Below are positions 43,393 through 56,848 of a DNA stretch of 64,000 bases, piece by piece. The notes beneath the pieces were generated by a model that did no database searches, was not told where the DNA came from, and worked only from the letters and a program-made list of their open reading frames with translations. Each line of letters begins with the position of its first letter. The stretch's first letter is position 1. The translations under genes and the position numbers were made by a program. This DNA is from Symsagittifera roscoffensis (Eukaryota; Xenacoelomorpha; Acoela; Convolutidae): positions 88,509,845 to 88,573,844 of the forward strand of contig NC_087062.1 in the NCBI RefSeq assembly GCF_963678635.1. Direction: 5' to 3'.

Positions 43393-45770
43393 AAGTTGGG
43401 AAATGAAATAAACAAGTTGAATTTTCAATGCTTTCGAGAAGTTAAGGTCCGTCGTTTCTGTTTTATAGATACAAACTCCTTGGAATGGTTTAGTGAATTG
43501 TGACCATAAAAGTTGTCGAAAAAAGGTCGAAATTAGATTTTCATTTTGAATTTTGTTTTTGTGGGTCTGATAGAATATTTCATTCATTTCTGATTCCAGA
43601 ACAGATTTTGTGAACAGACTTTTCAGTCAATAAATTTGCAGTGCAATTACCGAATTCATCAATTCGCCCTGGTTTCCAATTCTTTTTATGCGTTTCTGCT
43701 TCCGAAATTACGATCGTATCAATTTTCGTTTGATAAATAACAAATTTAGCTATTTAAGTTTCAAGCGGTGTTATTTTTAGCCCATTGTTTCCATATAATT
43801 TTCCACAAAGATAGTAAGGAAAAGCTTTTTCTTTTTTAATTTCATTTCACGAGGCCAATTTCATTTCTCTGAGGCCAATAATTTTCTCCGATTTGTTTTT
43901 ACCTTGAACATTTTGGCCCGGAGCTTTAAATGGTAAATTGAAAAATGCGTCTGGATTTTTGACCATTTCCTTATTAGGCTTTCCTAGTTTTTCATAATGA
44001 TTATTTATTGTTGTTTTTTCAACTGGTCGCCAATTTTCATAATTAGCTGAACAAATATTCTAAAATTGTCTCCTTACTCGGTTTGATTACTTAAATCCGT
44101 GTTTTTTTTATTAAATCGCTCAGCCAGAAAAAATCTAGAAAGTAAACTATCAAACGGTAATTGGTACCATGCGCAATCTATAAGCAGTCTAAAATTGAGC
44201 GCAAATGTCTTTTGAATTCAAAATTGATGACGTTTGCGTTTTTAATGAATTACCATCCATACCTTCTAACTTCATTCATTGGCGATTAGTGGGTGCGAAA
44301 GAGTTGAATCTAGCTAGTTACTAAACTGACAAAGGTAAATTTTTTATTTTAGTTCAATTTCTTTTCAAGGAGGCAGCAGCTTTCCATAGTTTGCTTCCGT
44401 TCGTTTCTGTACGCTAATTATTATTTTCTGTTTTGTCCCATCTAACGGTGAAATTGAGTTATATAGGTGTGGATTTTGAGACTAATTCGGCGGTCAAAAT
44501 ACAGTTCTTTGCAGATTTCCAATAATTTGACAGCGTCGAATTTGCCATTTATTGAAAAATATGGGTTTATTGAAAAATATTTTAAAAAAATATCAGCAAT
44601 CAGTCGACTTTTCAAAAACCTTTTTTTTTTGCTCAAAAAAAGGTGCACGAGAGTTTTATTTAATTGGCACCAATTTTTTGCGGAAAATTGTACTTTTTGG
44701 TTCTGTAACAGCTGAGTCAGGTTTTCATTTGTATCTTTCATCTGATTTCTCATTTATTTATTTATATTTTGCCATTAATTAATAGATTTTTGCTGTATTA
44801 GGAGAATTGTTGCTTAGAAGTCAAAAGGTTGATTTGTCAAGCTCTGATAAAACTAGCCCTGAAAGTTCGAATTAAATTCCGATTCATCACTTTTTGTTAC
44901 AACCGAGTATCGAATTCTTTTATCGATAGTTTACCAAATCAACCAAAAATGTAATTATTAGTCTATCATTATCAATTATCATCCATCTTTTTGTAAGATT
45001 GAGAGAAAAATGCATCTTAGGAAGATTTCCGCTCTATTTCCAATTATTTTAAGTATTATTTTCATATTCACAGTGTGGAAGCGCCCTGAACAAATGTTTC
45101 GTTTGATAAAACCTCAAAAAATAAAACCCCAAATTATTTACTTTCCGTTCCTGTTTTCATAGATTAGTTTTCACGAGAGTTGGCATTGCGCTCAACAGTG
45201 ATGTTTAACAGGTAAGTTATCTTTCAATTCATTTTCGTCTTCTAAGAGTCGTGTTAGCGATTTATTAGGAAAATGTGTATTTCTCAAAACATTTAAAAAT
45301 ATATCTGCTTTGCGTGTGCGATAGATAACGTGATTCGATTTGTTAATTCTTTTAATTTTCCAAATAATGGTTCCGATAACTTTGGGTTCGGGCGGTTTTT
45401 CTTCCAGCCAGTTTCGAGGACAGCTCGTAGGGGGTTACTGATGGTATCATGTAGAAGCAATTTTGGTCGTGATTCGGATTCTTGAAAGAAAATTTGAAAA
45501 AAAAATTCAGCGTCGATTAAAACTAGCATGAATATTTGCGGTTTTCAGATTAATTTAAGTATTTTTTGGAATCAAGATGAAAATGGTTCTCATTTCAGTT
45601 CGGCTACAATTTTATTGTAATTTTAACTATTTTAAGCTCTATTTTTATAGTTATTTTCCCATCTAAAGAGAATTTACAGTAAATTAATAAAGAAAAGCAT
45701 TCTAACCGATTGGTTTTATAAGTTCTTAAATCTTTTTTTTTCACACAACCGGGACGTAGTGTCATACTAC
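43393..45770. other. intergenic, nothing recognised
   Basis: This is about 2.4 kb of AT-rich DNA with open frames below 105 codons, none with domain features. I see no repeat module that I can place with confidence. Confidence 0.4.
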
Positions 45771-45774
45771 AAGA

Positions 45775-46000
45775 CTTTTTTCTACTCTAGTGATTAACGT
45801 TATGTATTACTACGAACCTTTTTTCGAACCTAACTCGCAAATAAAAATGTTCATTAATGTGTTCACTTCTATAAAAATTTCACTGTAGCATTGGAAATTG
45901 CATAGCATCTGTTCTCGGCTTTATTTGTGTTGCTATTACTTATTAAGCTTCCGTGGCTGAGTGGTTAGGATGTGAGGTTCTCATCTCAATTCTAATTGGT
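45775..46000 (+). repeat. mosaic SINE, truncated after tRNA-like start
   Basis: 'cctaactcgcaaataaaaat', 'cattggaaattgcatagc', then 'tccgtggctgagtggttagg' match 17110-17300. The copy stops just after the A-box region. Confidence 0.6.
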
Positions 46001-46404
46001 TAATACAGTTTCTGTCTGCTTACTGACAAGTATGATTGAATCCGCAGCTGTTACACTAGCCTCAGTTTAGTGTTTTATTAAGACTTTTTTTTCTACCCTA
46101 AGTCGCAAATATTGGTGCCACTGTTTGGAAACCTTTACATCTTTTTGATAACATGTGCTTGGACACTCGAATAGTAATAAGGTAACACAGTTGATGCATT
46201 TTAATTCGTCAAATGAAACGAAAAAAAAAAGCTATTTGTTTCAAAGAACATACAATCATAAAAACTTGATTTCAGAATTTTTCTATCTCAATATATCTTA
46301 AAATTTGTTGAAATGCAAAATTATACATAACATGGCTTTATCTTTTGTGATTTGCTAGATGCAAAGTTAGTGTGGATGTCTTGGGTTTGTTATATTTCAA
46401 ATAA

Positions 46405-46712
46405 TTAAGTGCAAAGTTGTGTCTATTTGTATTTGGTGCCACTTTTGCTGAATCGCTTGGCAATTTCGAAGCATATGTAGCTGCTTTCTTCATGACTAGT
46501 GTTTGTCGGTGGTTAAGCGTGCGTGGATGATTGGTTAGAGTGTGAGACTCAAAATTTTTTGATTGCAGCAGGCAGCAGATCGAATTCTAGAACTAGCCGA
46601 ATTTTACTACTTCGAGGCTCATTCTATTTATTACTGCACTTTCTAGAGGTGATTTTTCTAGAGTTGTCGTGTTCTCTCCAGTGTTTGCGAAGCGAATCTT
46701 CGCCTATGTGTA
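46405..46712 (+). repeat. mosaic SINE with second tRNA-like module
   Basis: It is collinear with 20350-20620: 'tgtgtctatttgtatttggt', 'gactagtgtttgtcggtgg', 'gtgagactcaaaatttttt', 'agatcgaattc'. It ends with the palindromic module 'gcgaagcgaatcttcgcc' (46687-46712). Confidence 0.65.
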
Positions 46713-47387
46713 AAAAAATTTCCAATTCCACAGAAAAAAAATTCTGAGAATGTGATCGGAATGTGGTCGACTGACTATCATTGTTTCAATTTGATTTTTG
46801 ATTTTTTTTGCATATTTTTTCTAACACGCTCGGAAATGTCCTCAATTAATTATCTTTGCGCTGAATGATTGAATAAAATTTAGTTTTTTAAGCTTGCGAT
46901 TGCATTGTTATCAAATTGGAACATAGATTTATTTCAGGTGCAGGTTTTTGACAGATTTAATCATCCAACTAAATTATTAAGTTGCTTTTCCAACATGATA
47001 TAATCTGAGAGTGTCTGGGCTTCAAACTCCTGTTCTATTTGGACTTTGTTTCGTTAGTTGTGTTTTTTTTGCTTGAAATGTTGGTTCGCTGAAAGGTTGT
47101 GGCTTATGTTGGAAAGTTTGAAGAGCGATAACAAATTTTTAGTGCCCAAAACTTTGTTATGACAAAAATTTTTCGGCGTCAATTCAATGGTGTCAATCCA
47201 ATTTTTGTCGGCTTTGTTAATGATTCATAAAGTTTGTTTAATGCTAATTTATAGCTGATATTTGATTTTTTTCGACGTGTTTTTTGACGGTAATTTTTGG
47301 TAGACTTTGTTTTCCAAAATTTTTCAGAAACTTTTCCAATAAAGTTTTCTTGATTTTTTTGTCTGGCTTCCATGCTGCTTTTGCGAT

Positions 47388-47430
47388 GTATTACAAGTGA
47401 TACAATCTCAGCTTCTCCCCTGTGTAAAAG
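47388..47430 (+). repeat. short palindromic module, degenerate
   Basis: 'attacaagtgatacaatctc' and 'agcttctcccctgtgtaaa'. 47431-48004 is AT-rich without a supported feature. Confidence 0.45.
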
Positions 47431-48004
47431 AAAGTCGGCTTTATATTTTCTTCCTACGAAGGATATTTCACTTGGGTTGATATAGTCGACTTTTTTTAAT
47501 TATAAAGGTTTTTGAGATTGGATATTGCCGCTCTTGAAAGTTTGTTGTTCTGACGTTTTCACGAAAGACACTATGATCCTTTTATGGTTTTTTACTTCAT
47601 TTATTTTGTTGTCTAGAAAAACTGGTCCAAATATTTTCGGGTTTTCATCAGACTAAATTTAATATCTTTATCAGAAGCTGTCCTCCAAAGTTTCTTCTAC
47701 GGGAGTTTTAATGCCACTTATGCTTTTACGGCCGCTCCTCGGTGCATTTGTAGGACAAAAAAGGTTTTTTTATTCTTGACCGTATTGATATTCTATAGAA
47801 AAATCTTAATCAGTCTGAAATGTTTTACAGAAAGTCAAATCATAATTGTCTTAGCTCTATACTGGCTCTGTAATTTCTGAAGCTCTGAATCTTTTACTGA
47901 CAATACCTTGAGTTGTGCTAACAGTAGGACAAAAATTTCAGCGTGGTTAGTCGTCTTCTTAGGATCTTCAAATACCCTTTTTTACTTAATAAGCATATGC
48001 GACG

Positions 48005-48175
48005 CAGGTAATCGGAAAATTGTTTTTTATTCACGTGAATAAATTTCTTACTAATCTGTAAAAACTTGCTTTATTATTGAATATTAACTTCTTTCTCCAT
48101 CCCACTTGATCTAGAGGTAACGCGGTTGTTTTACATTCTAACATATGGAATTCGAAAACCGGTCGGATCTTGTTT
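48005..48175 (+). repeat. SINE leader plus tRNA-like module
   Basis: 'aggtaatcggaaaattg', 'ttcttactaatctgtaaaaa', then 'ttgatctagaggtaacgcgg' and 'ggaattcgaaaaccggtcgg'. This is the same combination as at 1628-1800. Confidence 0.6.
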
Positions 48176-48924
48176 TTTTTCAGAATGCATGAAATTGAAA
48201 TTTTTCCGGGAATAAATGAATCGTCGGTGTTTCGTATGCCTGGTTTTGGTTTTTCCGGCTTAGTTTGTGCATCATTGATTTTGCGTGCGCTGTAAGCAAT
48301 TGTCATTTTAGTTGAGAGCGTTATTGATTTACTCTGTTGTGGTGTAAAAAAATCGAATCATTCTTCTTTGTTTTTGCATTTTTATCAGCTTGAGCATCAG
48401 TGCATTTTTGCTTTGTGTTTTATCGCTTTTTTGTAAGTTTCTCGTAAGAGAACTTGTTTTTCTTGCCTACAATAGATGTCAGTTCATTTTGATCACAGCT
48501 TTTTAATGCTTCATCATGGGGGAATAGTTTTCTTCTCCAATAAAGCAGTTGCAACTTCCAAGATACCTTTTGATTTTTTGCTGATTTTGGTAATGATTTG
48601 CGCAAAATAATTGCGTGTATTTCATTTCTTAAATGGAATGCCGAAGTACATCTGACGCTTTTCTGTTACATTTTCAAATGAACTGATCACGTTTCAACTT
48701 TTTTCTTTGAGAAAAATTGGGGCACTGTTTGACCAACTTCAGGTCAAATGATGCACAAACGCTACTTGGTTGATTCCCCGTTGTTTACAAATATATATTT
48801 TTTTCATTTTATCCGGCTAATCAAACGGATGTGGCGTTGTGGCATATCCGGCAGTGATGGTGCCCAGCAAGCCTGTGATTGAGGGTGCAAATCATAGGTG
48901 CGCTACTTTTTGTATGCTAAGATT

Positions 48925-49085
48925 GGCTCTTTTCAAATCCTCCCCATCTGAATTTGAACTTTTTTTGTGATCTCACTTGTTGTTTATACTATGCATTGTA
49001 TTATCATGCATTCTTCCATAATAACACATAAGGCATCTATCTAAGGTAGTAGTAGAAAAATTGATTGAAATGGGGGGGGGGGAAG
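48925..49085. mobile_element. CTCTTTTCC MITE-like element, degenerate
   Basis: 'gattggctcttttcaaatcc' at about 48922 and a G-run with 'ggggggaagctg' near 49072 are the remains of the inverted ends seen at 13311-13540. Confidence 0.45.
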
Positions 49086-49985
49086 CTGTAAGCTCTGGTG
49101 AAATAACCGTAGCTTAGTTAATCTTAAATAATTAATCACCGTGTTACGCACCTCGCTGGTTAATTCAAAAAGTTAAGAATCGGAATAATTAAAGATAATT
49201 TCATGGGAAACGTTGCGAAGTATGTGTCGTGCAGAGCTCGTGAGCTTGAATCATGCAAGTGCCCAATTTTCGTTAGAAAATTCCCCTCAAAGACCTTATT
49301 CTTTTTCTGTAATCTAATTTTTCATCAGCTTTTCTTGTTCCAATCACCGAAAGTGTGTAGAAAATTTGGATTCACGATGAATTTGAGAGATACATCACGA
49401 AACCTTTTCGTCGTTATTCGAGCTGTATTGAAAAATTCAAAAAACTTGTCCCGATTGTCAAGAAAGTACCGCTGTCTGAAGTTTTTGCTTTTCCGACCAA
49501 TTTATAGCAAAGAATGAGGTAATGAAATGACTCATTACTGATTATAAAACTGTAAATATTCAACTTAATTTCACTCCACTTGTGAGATCAACTGATTTAG
49601 TATCGGGTTACAAATTTGTGAGAAATTGAAATGGCTTTATTATTAAACCTAAAAATTTTGCAGAATTTATCTCCCTTGGACTTGAGAAAACACAGTGGTC
49701 TTTGCACCTTAAAATCAGGAGTTCTAATCTTCGTCAGGAGTCCTTTTCTGTGTTTTGAATTTATTTATTTTTTCTGGAAAAAATTGAATTGTCTTACTTC
49801 CATTTGTCTGCTCATTTTTTTCCGGTTTAATTTGCAAGGCATGGAATTTTCTTCTGAAATGATTAATTTCACTAGAATTAACAATCGTTTTCATATTTGT
49901 AAATTTACTAACATTGGTTTAACGTTTATTTAGCTATTTTTTTCGTTCCTGTTTAACGCTCATGTTTTTATTTTCTCGGCTCAAC
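49086..49985. other. intergenic, nothing recognised
   Basis: Two open frames of about 100 codons (49203-49517 and 49631-49933, + strand) are T-rich and show no family features. I do not call them genes. Confidence 0.4.
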
Positions 49986-50120
49986 GAACCCAAGTAATTT
50001 CGGCTTAGTAACCGCTCTGTTAATGAAAACTTAATGCTAGTGGTTGTTTCTCGACTGATTTTCTGATATATATAAATCGTTTAGGCCGAGCGGTTACTAG
50101 GCCGACAATAATTGGGTTCA
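49986..50120. repeat. inverted repeat, arms about 30 bases
   Basis: 'acccaagtaatttcggctta' and 'gtaaccgctc' on the left are matched by 'gagcggttac' and 'gccgacaataattgggt' on the right, around a 70-base AT-rich loop. Confidence 0.7.
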
Positions 50121-50412
50121 CTGAATTACTTTCAAATAATAAGAGCTAATTTTCAATCGCAATTCGCGTTTTACCGCAAAGTTTTTTTCTTTACAGTCAT
50201 CGGAAGAAAACTTTTCAGGAAAAGTCTATATTGTCTTGAAGATATCGATGCCTTCATCACAATAGAGTCCTGAAAACTTGGATTTTTTGAAGCTCTTAAT
50301 CTGCCAAGAATATTTTTTTTTTGCTAATTTTTGCTTCCGTGTAAAAAAATTTCGAACAAACAAAAAATAAGCTGAGCGTTTAAAAAGCTTGTCCTTGCTC
50401 TAATTTTTGGCT

Positions 50413-50716
50413 GACTGACCTTAAAATTTTTCTAAAGGCGCCTTTGGCGCCGATCTATACTAATTTTGAGGGGGGGGGCGAAGAAACGCGATTTTTTGGT
50501 CGAAATTTTCCAAAAACTGCCTAAAAACGCCTTTTTTTTGGCCTTTTTTCAAAAATTTGCCGGCTGGGCACAAAATTTGGTCAAATTAGGGTCTTTAAAG
50601 TGATTTGGGAGAGCTGAGAAAAGCAATTTGGTTTGACCTAAAAAAAGGTCGACAAAATTTTCAAAATTTTTTTTGAAAATCCGCCCCCTCTCGAGAAATT
50701 CCTAGATCCGCGCCTG
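50413..50716 (+). mobile_element. GGGGCGGAT MITE-like element
   Basis: 'aaatttttctaaaggcgcct', 'gcctaaaaacgccttttttt' and 'aaggtcgacaaaattttc', with the right end 'cctagatccgcgcctg'. By eye it is close to 17980-18273. Confidence 0.7.
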
Positions 50717-51974
50717 ATATTGTAAGTAGTTTTCTACTAAAATCCTTTTTCTGGCAATTTATGCAATCAAAATTGAAATTTGAGAGCTACAGTTATTTTC
50801 CTTTCCAAAGGATATATGACACGCGACTTTTCCCCGGCTTTATCAAACCTTTCTAGAATTGATAATTTTACCATTTCAAACGAAAAGCGATGTAATTTAA
50901 TTAGAAAATAAATGTTCAACGGAGTTTTCATACAATTATTTTTTTTCAACTTTAGTAAGTTCAGATTTCCCGTAAAGTCATATTTTCTTTGATACGACTC
51001 ATTTTGAGACAATTTTTATTTGAAAGCTTGCCACCGAGAAACTCAGTTCTTCGTCGATGGCGGGAGAAGTCAAAATTGACAAAATTCGCCAGCTTTGTTC
51101 AACGGGTAGCTTCGGGCAGCTTTGTCTAACGGATATTTCTCTTGGTTTTCTTTAAAAAAAGAAAAGCTGAAATAATGACACCAATTTGGGCTAGAAACTT
51201 AAAAAGTTCAGTTTCGAGGTCACGTTCAATTTCATTTTGCGGCATCTTTTGATCGAGTTCACTTGCGTGAAGACTGCATCAAAGGCGCCCTCTGGTGGCC
51301 CCCGGTCTTCGACAAAGTCGACTTCAAGATTTGTTTTTGCACTGATTTCCATCTGTAGGAGATCACCAACAGCGACTGACTTTTCTGTTTCAGTTAGAAT
51401 AAAATAGGTGCTTCAGATTTTAAAATTCTACCAAGTTTCGTCATTCATTCAAAATCTTAACATTTGTTTGAGAACGACTGTGTCTAAACTTGAGTACCTG
51501 CAATGAATTACAGAGTCGATAATTGCATTATTCGCTCTATGAACATGAACACTGCAATCAACAAAGTCACCAACTGTTTCAAGCCTTTTTTGTGGCATCA
51601 TCTCTTGCTAAAACAAAACGTCCGTGGTCTCCAGAAAAATGATTTTCCAATATGATTCTGAATTGCCTTGCACGACTGTCCCGCCTCCAAACAACTTTAG
51701 GAGCTCTTACCAGCTAATGTTCTGTGTGTTTTATTTAAGTCAGTTGAGGTCATAGAATAGCACTTTTTCATAGGTTTTGTGTGGGCGTTTTTGCACTTAA
51801 CTAGATTAAAAGATATAATTGATATATTGAAAATTTTTCTTCAAAAAATCATGTTTTTTTCCCTTCATCATATTTGTTTGAGTTTCTTTAAGGGCTGAGA
51901 GCTCTAAATGTGCCGTTACAAAAAATAAATTTTTCAGTAAATTATCATTGCCTACATCGAATCTACTTGTAATA
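50717..51974. other. intergenic, nothing recognised
   Basis: AT-rich, with a somewhat GC-richer patch at 51040-51340 ('ggcgccctctggtggccccc') that has no open frame with recognisable features. Confidence 0.4.
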
Positions 51975-52170
51975 GGAATCTACTTTTTTCTGACCCAGCT
52001 CGCAAATAATAGCATTCACAAATAGTTATCATCTGTTATATCTGCTGTATTGGCCAGTGTTTGCCATTTGTCAAGCTATCGTGGCGCAAATGCGAAGAAT
52101 TGATTACTCGTTGTCTCCAGGTCGGGATTTCAAATCTGGCCTATAACAAAAGATTCACTTTTCAAGGCTT
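51975..52170 (+). repeat. mosaic SINE with a third tRNA-like module
   Basis: 'cccagctcgcaaataatag' (leader), 'tgtattggccagtgtttgcc', then tRNA-like 'gctatcgtggcgcaaatgc' and 'ggtcgggatttcaaatctgg'. Confidence 0.55.
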
Positions 52171-52499
52171 ATTTCTTACCTTTTTCCCTCACCTTAATTC
52201 CCTTCTTACATTTTGGAACTACTTTTTGCCGTTTTCTCGCATGTGTTTGCGACGTGCAGATTCGTTTCTGGGTCTAGAGTTTGCATCATAGTTGCCACAT
52301 AGAATGGAAACAAGTTTTTGGGATTAAAAGCTACGTACGCATTTGAAAAGCCTGAAATTTTGAAAACTTTTTCAAAACTGCAATTTAGATCGAGAAGTGG
52401 TTTATAGTCCTGGATTTTTTTTAGTTGTGAACGATCAACTTTTCAGCTTGTCGTCTCTTCTTCAAAGTGTTGAACAGATGGAATACTTGAAACGAACTA

Positions 52500-52995
52500 A
52501 TTAAGAGTAATGAACGTACTGAAAACTCTCATACATGTCGTACTGATTTTTTTTGTTTTTTTTTTCGGGAAAAGTCTTAAAGTCTCTAATAACTACAGAC
52601 GTGCATTCATACATATTGATGCATCTATGAATGAACTCAGGTCTATATGCATTTTTTGAGTTAAATTGAAATTCATCTGCTGAAAGTGACGCAAATAGCA
52701 CTCTTAAAATACGAACGTAGAAATGGCGCAAGAAAACGTGAACGATTTCTAGTTATAAAGTGGAATTTATTTTTTAGATTTCATGCCGGAATAAAAACTT
52801 TACCTTTTGATCCAGTTTTCTCAAGTTGGTTTATTTTTATCAAACAAAAACGCCAATCAGAAATTGTTCTAGAAATTCAACGAACTTAGAGGTCATCTAT
52901 TTTTTTCTTAGAAATTCGATTTTTCCAAGAAAATCAATGTTTTTTTTATGTTTACATGCGTTCATAACTCTTTTTCAATCTTCGATTGGCTATGT
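52500..52995 (+). repeat. family A repeat, internally deleted
   Basis: 'aagagtaatgaacgtactg' at the left, then 'gcaagaaaacgtgaacgat', 'ttttgatccagttttctc', 'caacgaacttagaggtcatc' and 'cttcgattggctatgttt'. Confidence 0.6.
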
Positions 52996-53658
52996 TTGTT
53001 GGAAAGTAACGAAAATAATTTGTTATAACGAAAATAAACTTGGAAACAAGCTATGGCGAACGATGAACTCTTAAACAACTGTAGTCGGAAGTTTCTGTTC
53101 TACGTTCGCAGCAATCGGCAACCCTTGGTAGCTTTGATCTTCTGATGATATACTTCTTCTAAAAATTTCGGAAATTGAACAGTTGCTTCAATAGTTACTG
53201 GTAGTAATTTTTAAAGATGTTATGACTAGAAAATTTTTAGGATGTTTTTTTTCCTGTTGTTTCGCTTTGCTTTGGTATAATAATTTTCTATTTTTCAAAA
53301 ATTGTTTGTTTTAGTTTTACTATTTCCCTCAGTCTGGCATAACTTAGTTGAGTGGTTGTTAGTTTACTCGTTATTTTCATTTCACAACATCGGACTTTCA
53401 AGCACTTAGACTATTAGCAAGTTTTCTTTTTTGAATTTTTAATAGCAACCTTGAAACTGATCTTATATTATTTTGCCTTGGATAATAGCAGTAATTTGGC
53501 AATTATGTCAGCTAATTAAGACAAATGATGTTCCGAAATGAAAAAATATGTAATGATTGTTGCGCAGAAAAGATACATTGATTTATTACAGGCAGTAGCG
53601 AGAATGGTTGCCAAATTTTTCCTTTGTTATAACATTAGGACAGCCATTTTTCGCTCAA

Positions 53659-53926
53659 CAACCTCAAAATTTTTCTAAAGGCGCCATTATGACTAATTTT
53701 GAGGGGGGAAAAGCGAATTTTTTCGGTCAAAATTTTCCGAAAAGTGCCTAGAAACGCCTTTTTTGGCTTGTTTTTTAAAAAATTTGCCTGTGGCGCAGAA
53801 CAATTTTCACAAAATAGGGTCCTTATACTATTTTGAGAGAAGCTAGGAAAATCAAATTAGTCAACCTAAAAAAGAAGGTCGGCAAAATGCCCCCTCACAG
53901 AAAAACTTATGCGCACGCCACTGATT
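53659..53926 (+). mobile_element. GGGGCGGAT MITE-like element, shortened
   Basis: 'caaaatttttctaaaggcgc', 'gtgcctagaaacgcctttt', 'aacctaaaaaagaaggtcgg', with right end 'gcgcacgccactg'. 53927-55175 is AT-rich with only a degenerate palindromic module near 54375-54412. Confidence 0.6.
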
Positions 53927-55175
53927 ACAGTAGACACAGTAGCTTTCAACGCAACAAAAATGTCAAGCTTAAGTTTTCGATTTCAGGTTATCTGATTTTC
54001 TAAAATAATTTTTTTTGGACGTTAGTTTTTTTGGATTTTGGCCGCTGTGTTTTTGTTTTACCCTTAGTATTTAGCTTCGAAGTACTAACACTTACCACAG
54101 TTTTTCTTGAGTTTTAATACCATCCTCGAAACAGATTTTTCATCATTTTTTGTTTTATGGAACACAGTGGATACTTACTGAATCCTGAGATACGGCCACT
54201 ACGTGTTCTGCCTCGGTTTATGGCGCTGAAAACTTAGTTGATTTTTTATTTGACGTTTGAAAATACATTTATGAGGTTTCAACTTTCTTTTTTAGCTAAA
54301 CTTGATTGCTTATGATGCTATTTTGAATGAAGAAATTAGTTCTGATCAAATTGACCCGTTGCTTCCCATTTTACTATATTGGAAGTAGTGCGAAGGACCG
54401 CCTTGCTATAGTTTTTGGAAATTACATTCAGTTTTATATTTTTTAAGCGCTCACAATGAAGTTTCGACTGTGTTCAGCAAATTATTGTGTTTGATCGGTT
54501 AATATCCATGGAACTTCTGAGCTGTATGAGCGTACAAATGAACACTTTTTAAACGAGAATCAGCAGTTGTACACATTTTTTTCTCTTTTCGACTAAGCTA
54601 ATACAACATTTGTCATACTTGATGTATTTGGTACCATATTGCTTCTTCAAGGCTGATACAATACTTGATCTTTTTTTTACTTGACCTATCCGAATGAACT
54701 GCCTAACAGAAATTAGTTTACATTTGCTATTTAAACAGGATCGGGGAGAAGGGAGAAAAAGTTAGAAGTCTAAGTTATTAAGCTAAATAAATCGGAGTTT
54801 CCTTTTTCTGCCACATGAAGTTATTCGAAAGCTATGATGACTTTGGATGATGAAACGTTATGACAAAATTACTAATCCTATTAACCTTACTAGCAAAACA
54901 ACATATAGGATCGGAAAATATATCGAGGATGTAGGTTTAAGAAAAAATATGACAATTTTTGTTACGACCATTGAAAATTGGGAGGAACTTTGTATTCGGT
55001 TGTCTTAGTTTTTTTCTTTTTTTGTTTGTTTTGAGTGTATATCATATTAAAGCCATTTCAATCGTCTTTCTAACGACGTTTTGACAATTTCCAATCAATT
55101 CTCCCAGTGTTGAGAAAAATTAAGAACATGATTTGGATATTGTGCGATGTCATGCGATGTCATATCAAGAGATCA

Positions 55176-55290
55176 GATCTTAACACGCGGTTATTTTTAC
55201 ATATGTAGAGAAGTTGATTTACTACTCTTTTTTGCTCTCTAATTCAACTGTTGATTATACCCCTTTTGCTGCCAACCTGTAAAAGGTTAT
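55176..55290 (+). repeat. direct repeat, left (possible LTR remnant)
   Basis: 'ctcttttttgctctctaatt', 'gttgattatacccc', 'tttgctgccaacctgtaaaa' match 57050-57160 in the same orientation and order. Confidence 0.65.
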
Positions 55291-55433
55291 GAGGCGAGCT
55301 GCCAAAAAACGTGTCAGAAGTCTGACTTAACAAAGTTTTTGAAATTTTGAGAGAGCTTGCTGTGAATTGGTGACACAGATAAATTCACACAAAAGATAGA
55401 CAAACGAGGGAAAAAATCAGAAAGAAGATACTT

Positions 55434-55563
55434 AACTGGCAGATAAACAACTGAGCAAAACGAAGAGAAGACAAGTCATTGAGACAGACAAGTCAGTGAA
55501 CTGGCAGATGAACAACTGAGCAAAACGAAGAGAAGACAAGTCATTGAAATAATTCAGGTTTAA
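55434..55563 (+). repeat. 65-base tandem duplication
   Basis: 'aactggcagat' plus 'aacaactgagcaaaacgaag' and 'agacaagtcattga' occurs at 55434 and again at 55499 with almost no change. Confidence 0.85.
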
Positions 55564-55655
55564 GAGTGAAGTCTGGAGTCATAAGAAAAGCTGGAAGAAG
55601 CACGCCAGAGAAAGAGAGATAGACAGCGAGAGTTAAAGAGATATAGAAAAGGAAA

Positions 55656-55656
55656 G

Positions 55657-55691
<35 letters not shown>

Positions 55692-55704
55692 CAGATAGAT
55701 AGAC

Positions 55705-55758
<54 letters not shown>

Positions 55759-55778
55759 CTATATAGGTAGATAGTTAG

Positions 55779-55809
<31 letters not shown>

Positions 55810-55830
55810 GATAGATAGATAGATATATAG
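55656..55830 (+). repeat. (GATA)n microsatellite
   Basis: About 40 units of gata with a few substitutions (gaca, 'gctatataggtagatag'). Confidence 0.97.
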
Positions 55831-56848
55831 AAACTGACAAACTGCTCACTTGAATAAACTCAATTGATGCGGTGCCTTATAAATTTTTAGATACTTTATT
55901 GTTTCTTTGGGAATCGTAATCCGTCGTGGCGAGATCTGAACTCGAACCTGATTTGAAGAACCACAGAAAAAAACCTCAAAAAGTTCTACATTGCTTCTAT
56001 ATATATTGCTAACTATGAATTCCGTGGAGTAACCTTGGCTCTGCTAAATAGCTGATGTCTTATTCTGCACGCTGACCGTTAGGTTTTTGATCAGGCTTAG
56101 TTAATGAGATACATGCTTACTTAAATTATGCGCTACGATGTTTGCCGATATAATATAGACTGAATTTTTGTCATTTAAAAGTAGGTGGAACGTAAGTTTT
56201 TTGTTCAGAGCAATACTGATTAGGTTTAAAATGTCGAAGTCAGAGCGAATAGTGCTTAGGAAAAGAAGAATTGTTTAGTACTTTGCAGAGAAATTTGAGG
56301 ATATTTTCATCTTTAGTTGAATAAATTATTAATAGCGAAGTAAACGAGAAAGTTATTTTGCATTCAGTGCTGGACAAAATGCTTATGTTGAACAGTGAGA
56401 GGCATCTTTAAGAAAAGGGAGAGAATTTTTAGACGGAGAAATTATGAATGTTTGGTATGCATTAGTCCAATGTCCACACAAAAAGTCTGTTTTGTTTTTT
56501 AGACCCCGTGAAGGCAAGGGTAGTTAGGCTGGGGACGTTTTGTGTAAAAGGTATAAAAGCGTTGAGAGAACGAGAATGCAGCAATTGATTTCAGAATTAA
56601 CCTCGATTAGAATGAAAACTAATCAGTGTAGTTGATTATAACACTATAGCTGAAGAGTTGCCTTACAATTTGGATGAAGTAGACGAGGGTTTAAATGAAA
56701 AGATGTTTATATGGATCTTTATTGAGGTGTCCTACAAAAGGAGTAAAGTTTTTTGGGCTTAATTTTGTAGCAAAAATGATAATACTTTGAGTTAAATTAA
56801 GAAAGATTTGATAGACTTCGAAAGTGGTCATAGGAATGAGAAGGAGGA

